Assembly (NCBI RefSeq): GCF_009909145.1 | Contig: NZ_JAAAPJ010000011.1 | Span: 282,281-346,280, forward strand | DNA: 64,000 nucleotides | Source of the DNA: Corallococcus silvisoli | GTDB lineage: Bacteria; Myxococcota; Myxococcia; Myxococcales; Myxococcaceae | Direction: 5' to 3' | In this document: piece by piece, positions 50,954 to 59,134 of the stretch | Layout of the letters: the number at the start of each line of letters is the position of its first letter | Position numbering within the stretch: the stretch's first letter is position 1 | The notes under the pieces: model-generated | Database searches by the model: none | The model's input: the letters and a program-made list of their open reading frames with translations, nothing else | What the model was told of the DNA's origin: nothing | Translations under genes and position numbers: made by a program

Positions 50954-51949
50954 CTACCGCCGGGCCCCCGAGCCGGAAGCCGCTCCCCCCTCCGAGGAGC
51001 GCCGCGCGCCGCTGAAGTAGCCGTACTTCGCCATCAAGGGCCACGCGAGCGCCACGGTGAGCGCCTTCGCGCCCGACGCCAGCTCCCCCTTCCACGCGTC
51101 GTCCTCGCCGCGCAGGAGCGTGGGCCCGCTGCGGAAGCGGTCCGGGTTGCCGGTCACGGTGTGGTTCTTCCCCAGCACCACCGTGCGGCCCTTCACCGGG
51201 TTCTGTTCACGCGGCACGCCCACCCGGTCCAGCACCGCGTCCACGGCGCGGTCCGGCGCGGCGATGAAGTCCTCGTAGCGCAGGAAGAGCGACTGGCCGG
51301 GGAACCTGCGCGTCACCTCCTCCGACGCGGCGTTGAAGCCCAGCCAGTAGGCGGTGCTGCGCGCGGCGGACATGGGGACGACGTACTGCTTCGTCTTCGT
51401 CCACGAGTGCGTCACCGCGCGAGGGTCGCGCACCAGGTGAAGGTACAGCGGCCGGATGCCCTCCACGCGCGGCAGCAGCGCCGCCTCCGAGGGGAACTTC
51501 CCACTGTCCACCAGCACCGTGCTCGCCGTGGCCCGGGCGATGGCGCGGTAGGTGCGCGCGAGGAAGTCCGCGTGCGCCTGGAGCGCCTGTGAATCCCCCG
51601 ACGCGTCCAGCACGCGCAGCGTGTGGCGCGTGCGCACCGCCGCCTGCTGCCGGCGCACCACCGCGTCCGCGTGCGTCCGCGGCGTCAGCCCCGCTGGCAC
51701 ATCGGACGTCAGCACCGTGCTCCAGATGCCGCACTCCAGCAGCGCCTTGCCGCAGCCACACAGCGTGTTGGAGCCGTTCCCATAGGCGTTCTTCCACAGG
51801 AAGCTCAGCTCCCCCACGTGGAAGAAGCCCGGCACCTCGTTGAGCACGTTGCCCAGGATGGTGCTCCCGCTGCGGCACCAGCCGGTGATGTAGAGGACCG
51901 TGAGCGGCGCGCCCCCGCCCTTCGCCCCTTCCGAACCCGGGGCGCCCAT
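50954..51949 (-). CDS. PAPS-dependent sulfotransferase
   Basis: 331 residues from the ATG at 51949, which shares one base with the TGA of the upstream gene (TGATG). The 5'-phosphosulfate loop is ITGWCRSGSTIL (21-32) and the 3'-phosphate site is LVRDPRAVTHSW (172-183). A Cys-rich insert (NTLCGCGKALLECG, 61-74) is unusual. The N and C termini are Gly/Ser/Ala-rich (GSEGAKGGGAP; SSEGGAASGSG). Sulfation of a hydroxyl could create a leaving group for ring closure, as proposed for aziridine-type amino acids in the Streptomyces amino-carrier pathways; here that is inference. Co-translated with the capsid-like gene. Confidence 0.85.
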   Translation of the reverse strand: MGAPGSEGAKGGGAPLTVLYITGWCRSGSTILGNVLNEVPGFFHVGELSFLWKNAYGNGSNTLCGCGKALLECGIWSTVLTSDVPAGLTPRTHADAVVRRQQAAVRTRHTLRVLDASGDSQALQAHADFLARTYRAIARATASTVLVDSGKFPSEAALLPRVEGIRPLYLHLVRDPRAVTHSWTKTKQYVVPMSAARSTAYWLGFNAASEEVTRRFPGQSLFLRYEDFIAAPDRAVDAVLDRVGVPREQNPVKGRTVVLGKNHTVTGNPDRFRSGPTLLRGEDDAWKGELASGAKALTVALAWPLMAKYGYFSGARRSSEGGAASGSGARR

Positions 51950-52818
51950 CAGGTCAGCGACGCCACGAAGAAGTGGGTGGGCAGGTGCACCGCGAGCGTC
52001 GTGTAGACCTCGCCGTACGCCGCCAGGCCCTCGCGCGGGAAGATGCCCGGCGGCGGCTCCGCGAAGCGGATGACGGACCGCTGGCTGTCATAGAGCGTGG
52101 CCGCGGCCGTGAAGTCCCCCACGATGACGGTGCCCGGGTTCACCATGCGCGTACGGCACAGCCGGATGCCCATGGAGGTGAGGTCCGTCAGGAGCGTGCC
52201 CTGCCCCACCAGGTGCTCGTAGAAGTCCAACGAGTTGATGACGATGCCGTCCGCGGAACCGCCCATCTGCTCCACCTGCGCGCAGGCGTTGAGCAGCGAG
52301 GCGACCGCGTTCTTCTTCGCCGGCAGCCGCACGATGCCCGGCGTGTGCAACAGGCCTCGCACGCCGTCCCCACCCTGGCCCATGCACAGAGCCTGGTTCT
52401 CCGCCGTGTTCAGGCGCACCAGCAGCCGGAAGTCGATGAACTGCGCCAGCGCCTGCGCGTCCTCCAGCAGGTTGCGCGGCACCTGGATCCACGCGCGCGT
52501 GGGCTTCAGCGCCTGCGCGTCCTGATGGAACTCGAAGCCCGCCTCCGGACGCAGCTCCACGTCCTGCACCGGCCCGGTGGCCTTCGTCTGGGGGTGCGTC
52601 TCGTACCAGAAGGGCACCAGGTCGCGCTCCGCCTTCGCGGTCTTGAACATGCCGCGCACCGCGATGCGCGGGCGGCGCTTGAAGCCGGGGAACGCGTCGA
52701 CGATGGACGTGTCGTAGTTCACGTGGGCCTGCGGGCCCTGCTTCTGGACCGCGGCCGCGAAGGCCGCCCCGGGAGACAGGGACGCGTCCGCCTTCGATTT
52801 CGTGCTCAGGATGCTCAT
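51949..52818 (-). CDS. HK97-fold capsid-like protein, putative family 3 (natural-product) encapsulin
   Basis: 289 residues. The order of blocks matches HK97 gp5: residues 109-150 (AWIQVPRNLLEDAQALAQFI, then RLNTAENQALCMGQGGDGVRG, spine helix and its turn), GIVINSLDFYEHLV (191-204, P-domain), VNPGTVIVGDFTAAATLYD (226-244) and the A-domain tail GEVYTTLAVHLPTHFFVASLT. There is no protease, portal, terminase or tail gene around it, and no delta domain. N-terminal 45 residues are flexible. It should self-assemble into an icosahedral shell; cargo unknown. Follows lysY by 29 bases. Confidence 0.85.
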   Translation of the reverse strand: MSILSTKSKADASLSPGAAFAAAVQKQGPQAHVNYDTSIVDAFPGFKRRPRIAVRGMFKTAKAERDLVPFWYETHPQTKATGPVQDVELRPEAGFEFHQDAQALKPTRAWIQVPRNLLEDAQALAQFIDFRLLVRLNTAENQALCMGQGGDGVRGLLHTPGIVRLPAKKNAVASLLNACAQVEQMGGSADGIVINSLDFYEHLVGQGTLLTDLTSMGIRLCRTRMVNPGTVIVGDFTAAATLYDSQRSVIRFAEPPPGIFPREGLAAYGEVYTTLAVHLPTHFFVASLT

Positions 52819-52847
52819 GGCGTGAAGCTCCTCGGGTTCACTGCTGT

Positions 52848-53891
52848 CTAGAGCGGATGCAGTCCGCGGAAGCCCAGGCCTTCCGCCTCCGGGCGGCCCA
52901 GCATCAGGTTCAGCACATGCACCGCCGTGCCGGCGGCGCCCTTCACCAGGTTGTCGATGGCGGCGTTCACCACGATGCGGCCCCGCTCCGCGTCCACGTC
53001 CACCGCCAGGTCGCAGTGGTTCGTTCCCAGGAGCGGCCCCGGCTCCGGGAACGGAGACAGGGACGCGCTCGGGCGCAAGAGCCGCACGAAGGGCTTCTCT
53101 CGGTAGCGCGTCGCGATGGCGCGCACCACCTCCGCCTCATCCACCGGCCGCGCCGCGAACGCGTGCACCGTCGCCAGGATGCCGCGCACGCCCGCCACCG
53201 CCGTGGCGCTGAAGTGGATGGTGGGCCGCTGGCCGGTGACGCGCTCGGCGATGCCTTCCAGCTCCCCCGTGTGCCGGTGGCCCACCGGCTTGTAGCAGCG
53301 CAGCGCGTTCGCGCGCTCCGGGTGGTGCGAGGCCCGGTCCAGCGCCGAGCCGCCTCCGGAGGACCCCGTCTTCGCGTCCACCACCAGCAGGTCCGGGCGC
53401 GCGAGCCCCGCGTGCAAGAGCGGCAGCAGCGCCAGCAGGCCCGCGTGCGCCATGCAGCCGGGGATGGCGACATGGCGAGCCCCCGGCAGGGCCTCGCCCA
53501 TCCACTCCGGCAGCCCGTAGACGAACGCGGGCACGTCCTCCGGGCGCGGGTGCTTGCCGTACCAGCGCGCGTGCCCCTCCGCGTCCAGGCGGAAGTCCGC
53601 GCTCAGGTCCACCACCCGCTCCGCCAGCCGGCACACCTTCGGCCAGCGCTGAAGCAGCTCCCCCTGCGGCAGGCAGCTCACCAGCACGTCACAGGTCGCC
53701 AGCGCGTCGTGCGGCGTGTAGCGCAGCGTCCCCATCCCGCGCAGGTGCGGGTGCGAGAAGTCCAGCCGCTTGCCGGCGAACTGACCGGAGGTGGCCTGCA
53801 CCACCTCCAGGGCCGGGTGCGGGAGCAACAAGCGCAGGACCTCGCCGCCCGTGTAGCCCGCCGCGCCCAGCACCGCCACGCGCACGCTCAT
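52848..53891 (-). CDS. lysY: LysY-like [LysW]-amino acid phosphate reductase
   Basis: 347 residues. The NAD(P) site is VAVLGAAGYTGGEVLRLLLPHP (5-26), and the active-site Cys lies in VAIPGCMAHAGLLALLP near 148. GYRxVGHxHxxELE-like PVGHRHTGELEG near 202 and ATAVAGVRGILATVHA are typical of ArgC/LysY. It reduces the LysZ product to a semialdehyde on LysW. Start overlaps the lysX stop by four bases (ATGA). In this cluster the semialdehyde is the plausible acceptor for the two-carbon transfer by the transketolase. Confidence 0.9.
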   Translation of the reverse strand: MSVRVAVLGAAGYTGGEVLRLLLPHPALEVVQATSGQFAGKRLDFSHPHLRGMGTLRYTPHDALATCDVLVSCLPQGELLQRWPKVCRLAERVVDLSADFRLDAEGHARWYGKHPRPEDVPAFVYGLPEWMGEALPGARHVAIPGCMAHAGLLALLPLLHAGLARPDLLVVDAKTGSSGGGSALDRASHHPERANALRCYKPVGHRHTGELEGIAERVTGQRPTIHFSATAVAGVRGILATVHAFAARPVDEAEVVRAIATRYREKPFVRLLRPSASLSPFPEPGPLLGTNHCDLAVDVDAERGRIVVNAAIDNLVKGAAGTAVHVLNLMLGRPEAEGLGFRGLHPL

Positions 53892-54742
53892 CCGCGGCCT
53901 CCCCCCGCTCCGGTGACGACGTAGTCCGCGATGAGGTCCGGCAGGGGCACGCCCGTCGCCTCGATGCTGCGCGCGAACTCCACGCAGTGGTTGATTTCGT
54001 TGACGTAGAGGTCGCCGCCGCGCGTCTCCAGCAGGTCCACCGCCACCATGTCCCCGCCCACCGCCTCCGCCGCGGCCTCCGCCAGCTTCGCGTGCACCAC
54101 GGGCACCTCGTAGCGCTCCGGGACGGCGCCGCGCGCGGTGTTGGTGACCCAGTGCTCGGAGCGCCGGCGCAGCCCTCCCACCGCGCGGCCAATGACGTAC
54201 ACGCGCAGGTCGTAGCCCGGCTTGTCCACGTACTCCTGCACCAGGGCCACGTGGTCCTGGGCTCCGCCCGTGCCGAAGCGCATGGCCAGCACCCCCTCGG
54301 CCGCGCTGCGCGAGTCCAGCCGGGCCACCATCCGCCCCCAGCTCCCCAGCACGGGCTTCGTCACCACCGGGTAGCCCTTCGTCTCAATCGCGTCCAGGCA
54401 CGCGTCCTCGTCGAAGGCCACGAACGCCCACGGCATGGGCACGCCCTTCGCGGCCAGCGCGGCGCACGTGAGGGCCTTGTCCCCGCACAGGGAGATGGTC
54501 CGCGCGCTGTTGAGCACGCGCGCGCCCTTCAGCTCCAGGAACGTGGCCAGGTAGCGCGCGCGCGTGAAGGACATGCTGCGCATCAGCACGGTGTCGGCGT
54601 CGGAGACGCGCTGTCGGTCCACCGACAGCACCTGCCCCGAATCCGCCACCATGTTGACGGCGCAGTCGCGCCTGCGCAGCGCCTCCAGGAGCAGCTTCTC
54701 CTCGGTGCGCACGCGCGTATAGACGAGGTCGACCTTGCGCAT
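53888..54742 (-). CDS. lysX: LysX-like ATP-grasp ligase
   Basis: 284 residues. It is a RimK/LysX-type ATP-grasp enzyme: SLCGDKALTCAALAAKGVPMP (84-104), VVTKPVLGSWGRMV (126-139), VQEYVDKPGYDLRVYVIG, and the metal/substrate motif YVNEINHCVEFARS (246-259). It joins the alpha-amino group of glutamate or aminoadipate to the C-terminal Glu of LysW. Residues that separate ArgX- from LysX-type substrate choice were not resolved by eye. Eight bases after lysW and overlapping lysY. Confidence 0.9.
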   Translation of the reverse strand: MRKVDLVYTRVRTEEKLLLEALRRRDCAVNMVADSGQVLSVDRQRVSDADTVLMRSMSFTRARYLATFLELKGARVLNSARTISLCGDKALTCAALAAKGVPMPWAFVAFDEDACLDAIETKGYPVVTKPVLGSWGRMVARLDSRSAAEGVLAMRFGTGGAQDHVALVQEYVDKPGYDLRVYVIGRAVGGLRRRSEHWVTNTARGAVPERYEVPVVHAKLAEAAAEAVGGDMVAVDLLETRGGDLYVNEINHCVEFARSIEATGVPLPDLIADYVVTGAGGGRG

Positions 54743-54750
54743 GGCCGGGG

Positions 54751-54948
54751 CTACTCCCCCCAGTCTTCCTCGACCTCTGGCGCTTCCTCCAGCCGCAGGG
54801 GGTTGAGCCCCACGACCTCCAGTTCCGCGGAACAGCCGTCACAGGAGAGCACCTCACCCACCATGCGGTTTGCGCCCGGCACCTGCTGCGCGCACAGCGG
54901 GCACTGGTTCGGGGTCACGGACTCCGTCGTCGGGTTCTGGACCTGCAT
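54751..54948 (-). CDS. lysW: LysW amino-group carrier protein
   Basis: 65 residues. The zinc ribbon is C16-x2-C19 and C36-x2-C39, followed by the conserved AELEVVGLNPLRLE and the essential C-terminal EEDWGE, whose last Glu is the attachment point for the amino acid. An extra N-terminal tail of about 14 residues (MQVQNPTTESVTPN) is longer than in most LysW. It carries and protects intermediates while presenting them electrostatically to LysX, Z, Y and K. One base downstream of the transketolase C-terminal gene. Confidence 0.95.
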   Translation of the reverse strand: MQVQNPTTESVTPNQCPLCAQQVPGANRMVGEVLSCDGCSAELEVVGLNPLRLEEAPEVEEDWGE

Positions 54949-54949
54949 G

Positions 54950-55993
54950 TCAGTCCCTCCTCGTTTCGGATCCCACGGCGAACACCGGGGTTCTTGGGAG
55001 CACTCCCAGGATGCGCTCGGCCACCTGCCCGCCCTCCAGCCCATGGCCCTTGAGCAACGCTTCATGCGACCCGGCTCGCGAGTCGTACCGGTCCTGCAAC
55101 CCCACGCGCAGCACGCGCCGCGGGAGTTCCAGCGCGCAGACCGACTCGCACACCGCGCTGCCCAGCCCGCCCAGCACGTTGTGCTCTTCCACCGTCACGA
55201 GCAGCCGCGTGCGCGACGCCGTCTCGCGCACCGCCTCCTCGTCCAGCGGCTTGAGGGTGTGCACGTTGAGCACGCGCGCGGACACCTCTCGCGCCTCCAG
55301 CAGCCGCGCGGCCTCCAGCGCCACGGACACGCCCACCTCGCCATGCGCGAGCAGGCCCACGTCATGGCCCTCGCGCAGCAGCGCGGCGCGGCCCAGCTCG
55401 AAGGGCGGGCGCGGCAGGTCCAGGCGGGTGACGCGGTTGCGGCCCAGGCGCAGGTACACCGGCCCGTCGTGCGCGAGCATCGCGCGGGTGGCGTGCACCG
55501 TCTCCAGCCCGTCCGCGGGCGACACCACCGTGAGGTTGGGCATCGCGCGCAGCACCGCCAGGTCCTCGATGGCGTGGTGCGTGGGGCCGAAGAACGCCCC
55601 CGCCACGCCACCGTAGTCGCACACCAGCTTCACGTTGGCGCGCGCGTAGGCCATGTTCAGCCGCACCTGTTCGCACGCGCGCAGCACGCCGAACGCCGCG
55701 AAGCTGTGCGCGATGACGGTGTGCCCTCCGTGCGCGAGGCCACACGCCATGTCCAGCATGGTGGCCTCGCAGATGCCCAGGTTGAAGTAGCGCTGGGGGT
55801 GACGCGCCTCGAAGGGGTCGCCCCCGCCGCCCAGGTCCGCCTCCAGGAAGACGATGCGCGCGTCCTCCTGCGCGAACCGCGCCGCCGCGTGCCGGAAGAC
55901 GAGCCGCGAGGACAGCTCCGGGTGGGCCTCCAGCCACGCCTCCGGCATCCGGTCCAGGTCCAGCTCCAACGGGGGGGCGAGCGACGCGCTCAC
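54950..55993 (-). CDS. Transketolase C-terminal subunit (split enzyme)
   Basis: 347 residues from a GTG at 55993, overlapping the N-terminal subunit by four bases (GTGA). It has the pyrimidine-binding domain with the catalytic Glu in NLGICEATMLDMACGLA (Glu76), FGPTHHAIEDLAVLRAMPN and VVSPADGLET, and then the transketolase C-domain (LLVTVEEHNVLGGLGSAVCE). With the preceding gene it forms a complete thiamine diphosphate enzyme. Inside this cluster it probably adds a ketol C2 unit to the LysW-bound semialdehyde rather than serve the pentose pathway. Confidence 0.9.
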   Translation of the reverse strand: MSASLAPPLELDLDRMPEAWLEAHPELSSRLVFRHAAARFAQEDARIVFLEADLGGGGDPFEARHPQRYFNLGICEATMLDMACGLAHGGHTVIAHSFAAFGVLRACEQVRLNMAYARANVKLVCDYGGVAGAFFGPTHHAIEDLAVLRAMPNLTVVSPADGLETVHATRAMLAHDGPVYLRLGRNRVTRLDLPRPPFELGRAALLREGHDVGLLAHGEVGVSVALEAARLLEAREVSARVLNVHTLKPLDEEAVRETASRTRLLVTVEEHNVLGGLGSAVCESVCALELPRRVLRVGLQDRYDSRAGSHEALLKGHGLEGGQVAERILGVLPRTPVFAVGSETRRD

Positions 55994-56937
55994 TGGCCCT
56001 CCTCCCCCATCGACGCGAGCGCGCGGCGCAGGTGCTCCGGAGAGAACACCGCGTAGTGCGGCCCCTTGCCCTTGAGCATCGGCACGCCCGCGCCCTTGCG
56101 CGTCCGGGCCACGAGGGCGCGCGGACGTCCGCCCACCACGGGCGCCTCCAGCGCCGCGCAGAGGGCCGGCAGGTCGTGCCCGTCCACCTCCAGCGCCTGG
56201 AAACCGAACGCGTCCAGCCGCCGCACCAGCGCCTCCTGCGACAGGATGGCTTCGGTGGGCCCGTCGTTCTGCCCCCCGTTGCGGTCGACAATCAGCGTCA
56301 GCGCGGTGAGCCCGCGGTGCGACGCCACCTGGAGCGCTTCCCAGTTGGAGCCCTCGCCCATCTCCCCGTCGCCGCAGACCACGAAGGTGCGGTTGGGCTC
56401 GCCGCGGAGCGCATGGGCCAGCGTCAGCCCCACGCCCAGCCCCAGCCCGTGGCCCAGGCTGCCGGTGGCGAACTCCACGCCCGGCACCGCCGCGTTCACG
56501 TGGCCGGTGAAGATGCTGCCGTCCGCGTTGTAGTCGCGCACCAGCGTCTCCGCGTCCACGAAGCCGAACTCCGCCAGCGCCGCGTAGAGGCCCGCCGCCG
56601 CGTGGCCCTTGGACAGGATGAGGTGGTCGCGCTCGGGCGCCCGGGGCGCCCGGGGATCCACGCGCATCACCCGCCCCAGCAGCGCCACCAGGATCTCCAC
56701 CATGGACAGCGAACCGCCCAGGTGACAGCCGGACGGCGTCGCCGCCAGCCGCACGATGGTCTGACGGACCCGCCGCGCCCGCCGGGGCAGCAGCGCCAGA
56801 CCCGCGTCCGACGCGCCCCCCGTGGGGCCGTCCCCCGCGCGGGCAGGCGCCACCGGACCGCTGGCGGCCGTGGGTTCATCAGGCGTCCGCGCGTCGCGCG
56901 ACGGCCCGGGGATGGTGGGATTCGCCGAGAAAGTCAT
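55990..56937 (-). CDS. Transketolase N-terminal subunit with extended disordered N terminus
   Basis: 315 residues. The thiamine diphosphate-binding half: HLGGSLSMVEILVALLG (72-88), LSKGHAAAGLYAAL, FATGSLGHGLGLGVGLT, and CGDGEMGEGSNWEAL (188-202) with a partner VDRNGGQNDG. Before it are about 48 residues rich in Pro, Ala, Gly, Thr and Asp (for example GPSRDARTPDEPTAASG), longer than typical split transketolases. That tail could be a linker or a targeting signal to the shell. First gene of the leftward operon. Confidence 0.9.
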   Translation of the reverse strand: MTFSANPTIPGPSRDARTPDEPTAASGPVAPARAGDGPTGGASDAGLALLPRRARRVRQTIVRLAATPSGCHLGGSLSMVEILVALLGRVMRVDPRAPRAPERDHLILSKGHAAAGLYAALAEFGFVDAETLVRDYNADGSIFTGHVNAAVPGVEFATGSLGHGLGLGVGLTLAHALRGEPNRTFVVCGDGEMGEGSNWEALQVASHRGLTALTLIVDRNGGQNDGPTEAILSQEALVRRLDAFGFQALEVDGHDLPALCAALEAPVVGGRPRALVARTRKGAGVPMLKGKGPHYAVFSPEHLRRALASMGEEGQ

Positions 56938-57136
56938 GCCCGTTGCTTTGCTGGCGCCAGCCCAGGATTCCGGCTGTTGTTAGGAACCCTAGGAAATCGC
57001 ATCATGCGACGTCAACGCGGATTTTCTCAACATCTAGATGTACGAGAAAAAACCGCCTTGCCCGGCAATCTCGCGGTGTTACACGCGCATCACGCTCGGC
57101 AGTCCCCGCTTTCACGACAGCGGGAGGAGACCTTCC
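56938..57136. promoter_or_regulatory. Divergent promoter region of the cluster
   Basis: 199 bases, markedly AT-richer than the genes on both sides. It must hold promoters for both the leftward (transketolase to lysK) and the rightward (ligase to NRPS) transcripts. A perfect palindrome sits inside it. A short near-repeat TTAGGAACCCTAGGA also occurs near 56980-56994. No sigma-factor class is clear to me. Confidence 0.6.
57030..57041. promoter_or_regulatory. 12-bp perfect palindrome, candidate operator
   Basis: ACATCTAGATGT is fully self-complementary and lies 96 bases before the ligase ATG, in the shared upstream region. It could be the site of a dimeric regulator, but no regulator gene is seen in the visible part of the cluster. 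Confidence 0.4.
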
Positions 57137-58804
57137 ATGGGGCAGCGCTTCCATAACGCAGCGGCGTTGGAGAAGGGTCTGGAGTACCGGCGGAAGGGTT
57201 GGTGGCGTGACACCACGGTGGTGGACGACCTGCGCCGCTGTGTCCAGACGCACCCGGACAAGACCGCGATCATCGCCGCACGGTACTTTTCCAAGGACAT
57301 CACGCGGCTGACGTACGCGGAGCTGGCGCGGCGGATGGACCGGTTCGCGCTGGCGCTGCGCGCGCTGGGCGTGGGGCGCGAGGACATCGTCGCGGTGCAG
57401 TTGCCCAACGGGTGGCACTTCACGGTATTGGCGTTGGCGTGCGCGCGGCTGGGGGCGGTCATCGCGCCCATCCCGCCGGACTACCGGCGGCGGGAGGTGG
57501 AGTTCATCCTGGGTCGCACGGAGGCCTCCGTGTACGTGGGGCCCACGTCATGGACAGGGCATTCGCACCGGGACATGGCGCGCGACATCGCGGCGGTGTT
57601 GCCGTCGTTGCGCCACCGGGTGCTCCTGGGCGGCGCCGCGGACCTCCAGCCGGGTGAGCGGGACTTCGACCGGCACTTCGTCGAGCGCGCGTGGGAGGAG
57701 GAGGCGTCGCTGGAGGGCGTGGCCCCGGCGGGCGCGGATGACGTGTGCAACATCCTCTACACGTCCGGCACGACGGGTGAACCCAAGGGCGTGGTGCATT
57801 CGCACAACACCAACTACGGCATCACGCGCGCGCTGTGCGACACGCTGTCCATCGACGGGACGGACGTGGTGGCGCTGCCGTCGCTGCTGACGGCGTCCAC
57901 GGGCTTCACGTACTCGTACCTGATGCCCATGCTGCTGGGGGCCACGGCCATCTACATGGACGTGGGCGACCCGGAGCTGACGCTCAAGCTCTTCGAGGAG
58001 CACGGCGTCACCTTCACGTACGGCATCCCCACGTACCTGATGAACCTCATCGCGACGCAGAAGAAGCGGCAGCGGAACACCTCCTCGCTGCGGCAGCTGG
58101 CGACGGGCTCCATCCCGGTGCCACCCCACCTCATCGCGGCGGTGCGCGAGGTGTTCGGCGTGCGGCTGCACACGCTGTGGGGGATGACGGAGAATGGCGC
58201 CGTCACGATTACGCGGCACGACGACGCGCCGGACTGGCCCAGCCAGAGCGACGGGCGGGCGGTGGCGTGGATGGAGACGCGGATCGTCCCCGCGCTCGCG
58301 GAGGACGGGACGCCGTACCCGGACGGGACGGGGCGGCTGCTGGTGCGGGGCGCCAGCCAGTGCCTGACCTACTTCAAGCGCGACGACGTGTACCGGGCCG
58401 CGGTGGACGCGGAGGGCTGGTTCGACACGGGCGACCTGGCGCGCGACGACGGACGGGGCGGCATCCGCATCGTGGGCCGGCTGAAGGACGTCATCTTCCG
58501 GTACGGCTACAAGATCCCCGTGGTGGAGGTGGAGTCCGCGCTGTACTCGCATCCGAAGGTGAAGGAGGTGGCCGTCGTCGCGCACTCGGATGACTCGATT
58601 GGCGGCGAGCGGGTGTGCGCGGTGGTGGTGGTGCGGGAAGGAGAAGCCCCGCCCACGCTCAACGAGCTGCGCGACCACCTCAAGCAGCAGGGCATGTCCA
58701 ACCAGTACTGGCCAGACCGGTTGGAGCTCATCGATGAGATGCCCAAGACCGCCACCGGCAAGGTGCGCAAGTACCTGCTGCGCGAGCGCCTGAAGTCCGC
58801 CTGA
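57137..58804 (+). CDS. AMP-dependent carboxylic acid ligase (starter-unit loader)
   Basis: 555 residues from the ATG at 57137 with GGGAGGAGA at 57122-57130. ANL-superfamily motifs are LYTSGTTGEPKGVVHSH near 218 (A3), LWGMTENGAVTI near 350 (A5), GWFDTGDLARDDG (A7), GRLKDVIFRYGYKIPVVEVE (A8) and a C-terminal TATGKVRKYLL with the catalytic Lys (A10). It resembles aryl- and cyclohexanecarboxylate-type CoA ligases and EntE-like enzymes more than fatty acyl ligases. With the following free carrier it should adenylate and load a carboxylic acid that starts the peptide. Substrate unknown. Confidence 0.85.
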   Translation: MGQRFHNAAALEKGLEYRRKGWWRDTTVVDDLRRCVQTHPDKTAIIAARYFSKDITRLTYAELARRMDRFALALRALGVGREDIVAVQLPNGWHFTVLALACARLGAVIAPIPPDYRRREVEFILGRTEASVYVGPTSWTGHSHRDMARDIAAVLPSLRHRVLLGGAADLQPGERDFDRHFVERAWEEEASLEGVAPAGADDVCNILYTSGTTGEPKGVVHSHNTNYGITRALCDTLSIDGTDVVALPSLLTASTGFTYSYLMPMLLGATAIYMDVGDPELTLKLFEEHGVTFTYGIPTYLMNLIATQKKRQRNTSSLRQLATGSIPVPPHLIAAVREVFGVRLHTLWGMTENGAVTITRHDDAPDWPSQSDGRAVAWMETRIVPALAEDGTPYPDGTGRLLVRGASQCLTYFKRDDVYRAAVDAEGWFDTGDLARDDGRGGIRIVGRLKDVIFRYGYKIPVVEVESALYSHPKVKEVAVVAHSDDSIGGERVCAVVVVREGEAPPTLNELRDHLKQQGMSNQYWPDRLELIDEMPKTATGKVRKYLLRERLKSA

Positions 58805-58824
58805 GCGAAGTGGGAGGCACACGG

Positions 58825-59085
58825 ATGAGCCAGGACTTCAATGAAGCCTCTCTCACGGACGCGGAGCGGCGACTCGCCGGATGGTGGAGGGAGCTGCTGG
58901 GCGTGGAGGTCGTGCGCCCGGATGACCACTTCCTGGAGATTGGCGGCAACTCCCTGATGGCCACGGTCCTGTCCAACCGCATCGAGAGCGAGCTGGGCGT
59001 GGAGGTGTCCATGGTGGACCTGTTCAACACGCTCCGCGACGTGGCGGCGCTGTGCGAAGCGCTGCGCCAGGAGCAGAGCGCTTGA
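58825..59085 (+). CDS. Stand-alone peptidyl/acyl carrier protein
   Basis: 86 residues from the ATG at 58825 (GGGAGG site upstream). It is a single carrier domain: PDDHFLEIGGNSLMATVLSN, where Ser43 in GGNS takes the phosphopantetheine arm, and VSMVDLFNTLRDVAAL. Between the ligase (20 bases) and the NRPS (49 bases), so it most likely receives the starter acid from the ligase and gives it to the first NRPS condensation domain. Confidence 0.9.
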   Translation: MSQDFNEASLTDAERRLAGWWRELLGVEVVRPDDHFLEIGGNSLMATVLSNRIESELGVEVSMVDLFNTLRDVAALCEALRQEQSA

Positions 59086-59134
59086 GCCAGGGCCGCTCCG
59101 GACGGCGGCCCATCCCCCTTGTCCCGAGCAAGCC

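Noticed and set aside
51949..52818. Prophage capsid gene
   Set aside because: No portal, terminase, protease, tail or integrase genes flank it, and it is embedded without gaps in a biosynthetic operon on the same strand.
48130..54948. Primary lysine or arginine biosynthesis operon
   Set aside because: No LysJ-type aminotransferase or early aminoadipate enzymes are seen, and sulfotransferase, SDR, transketolase and NRPS are interleaved. It remains possible in principle but is the weaker reading.
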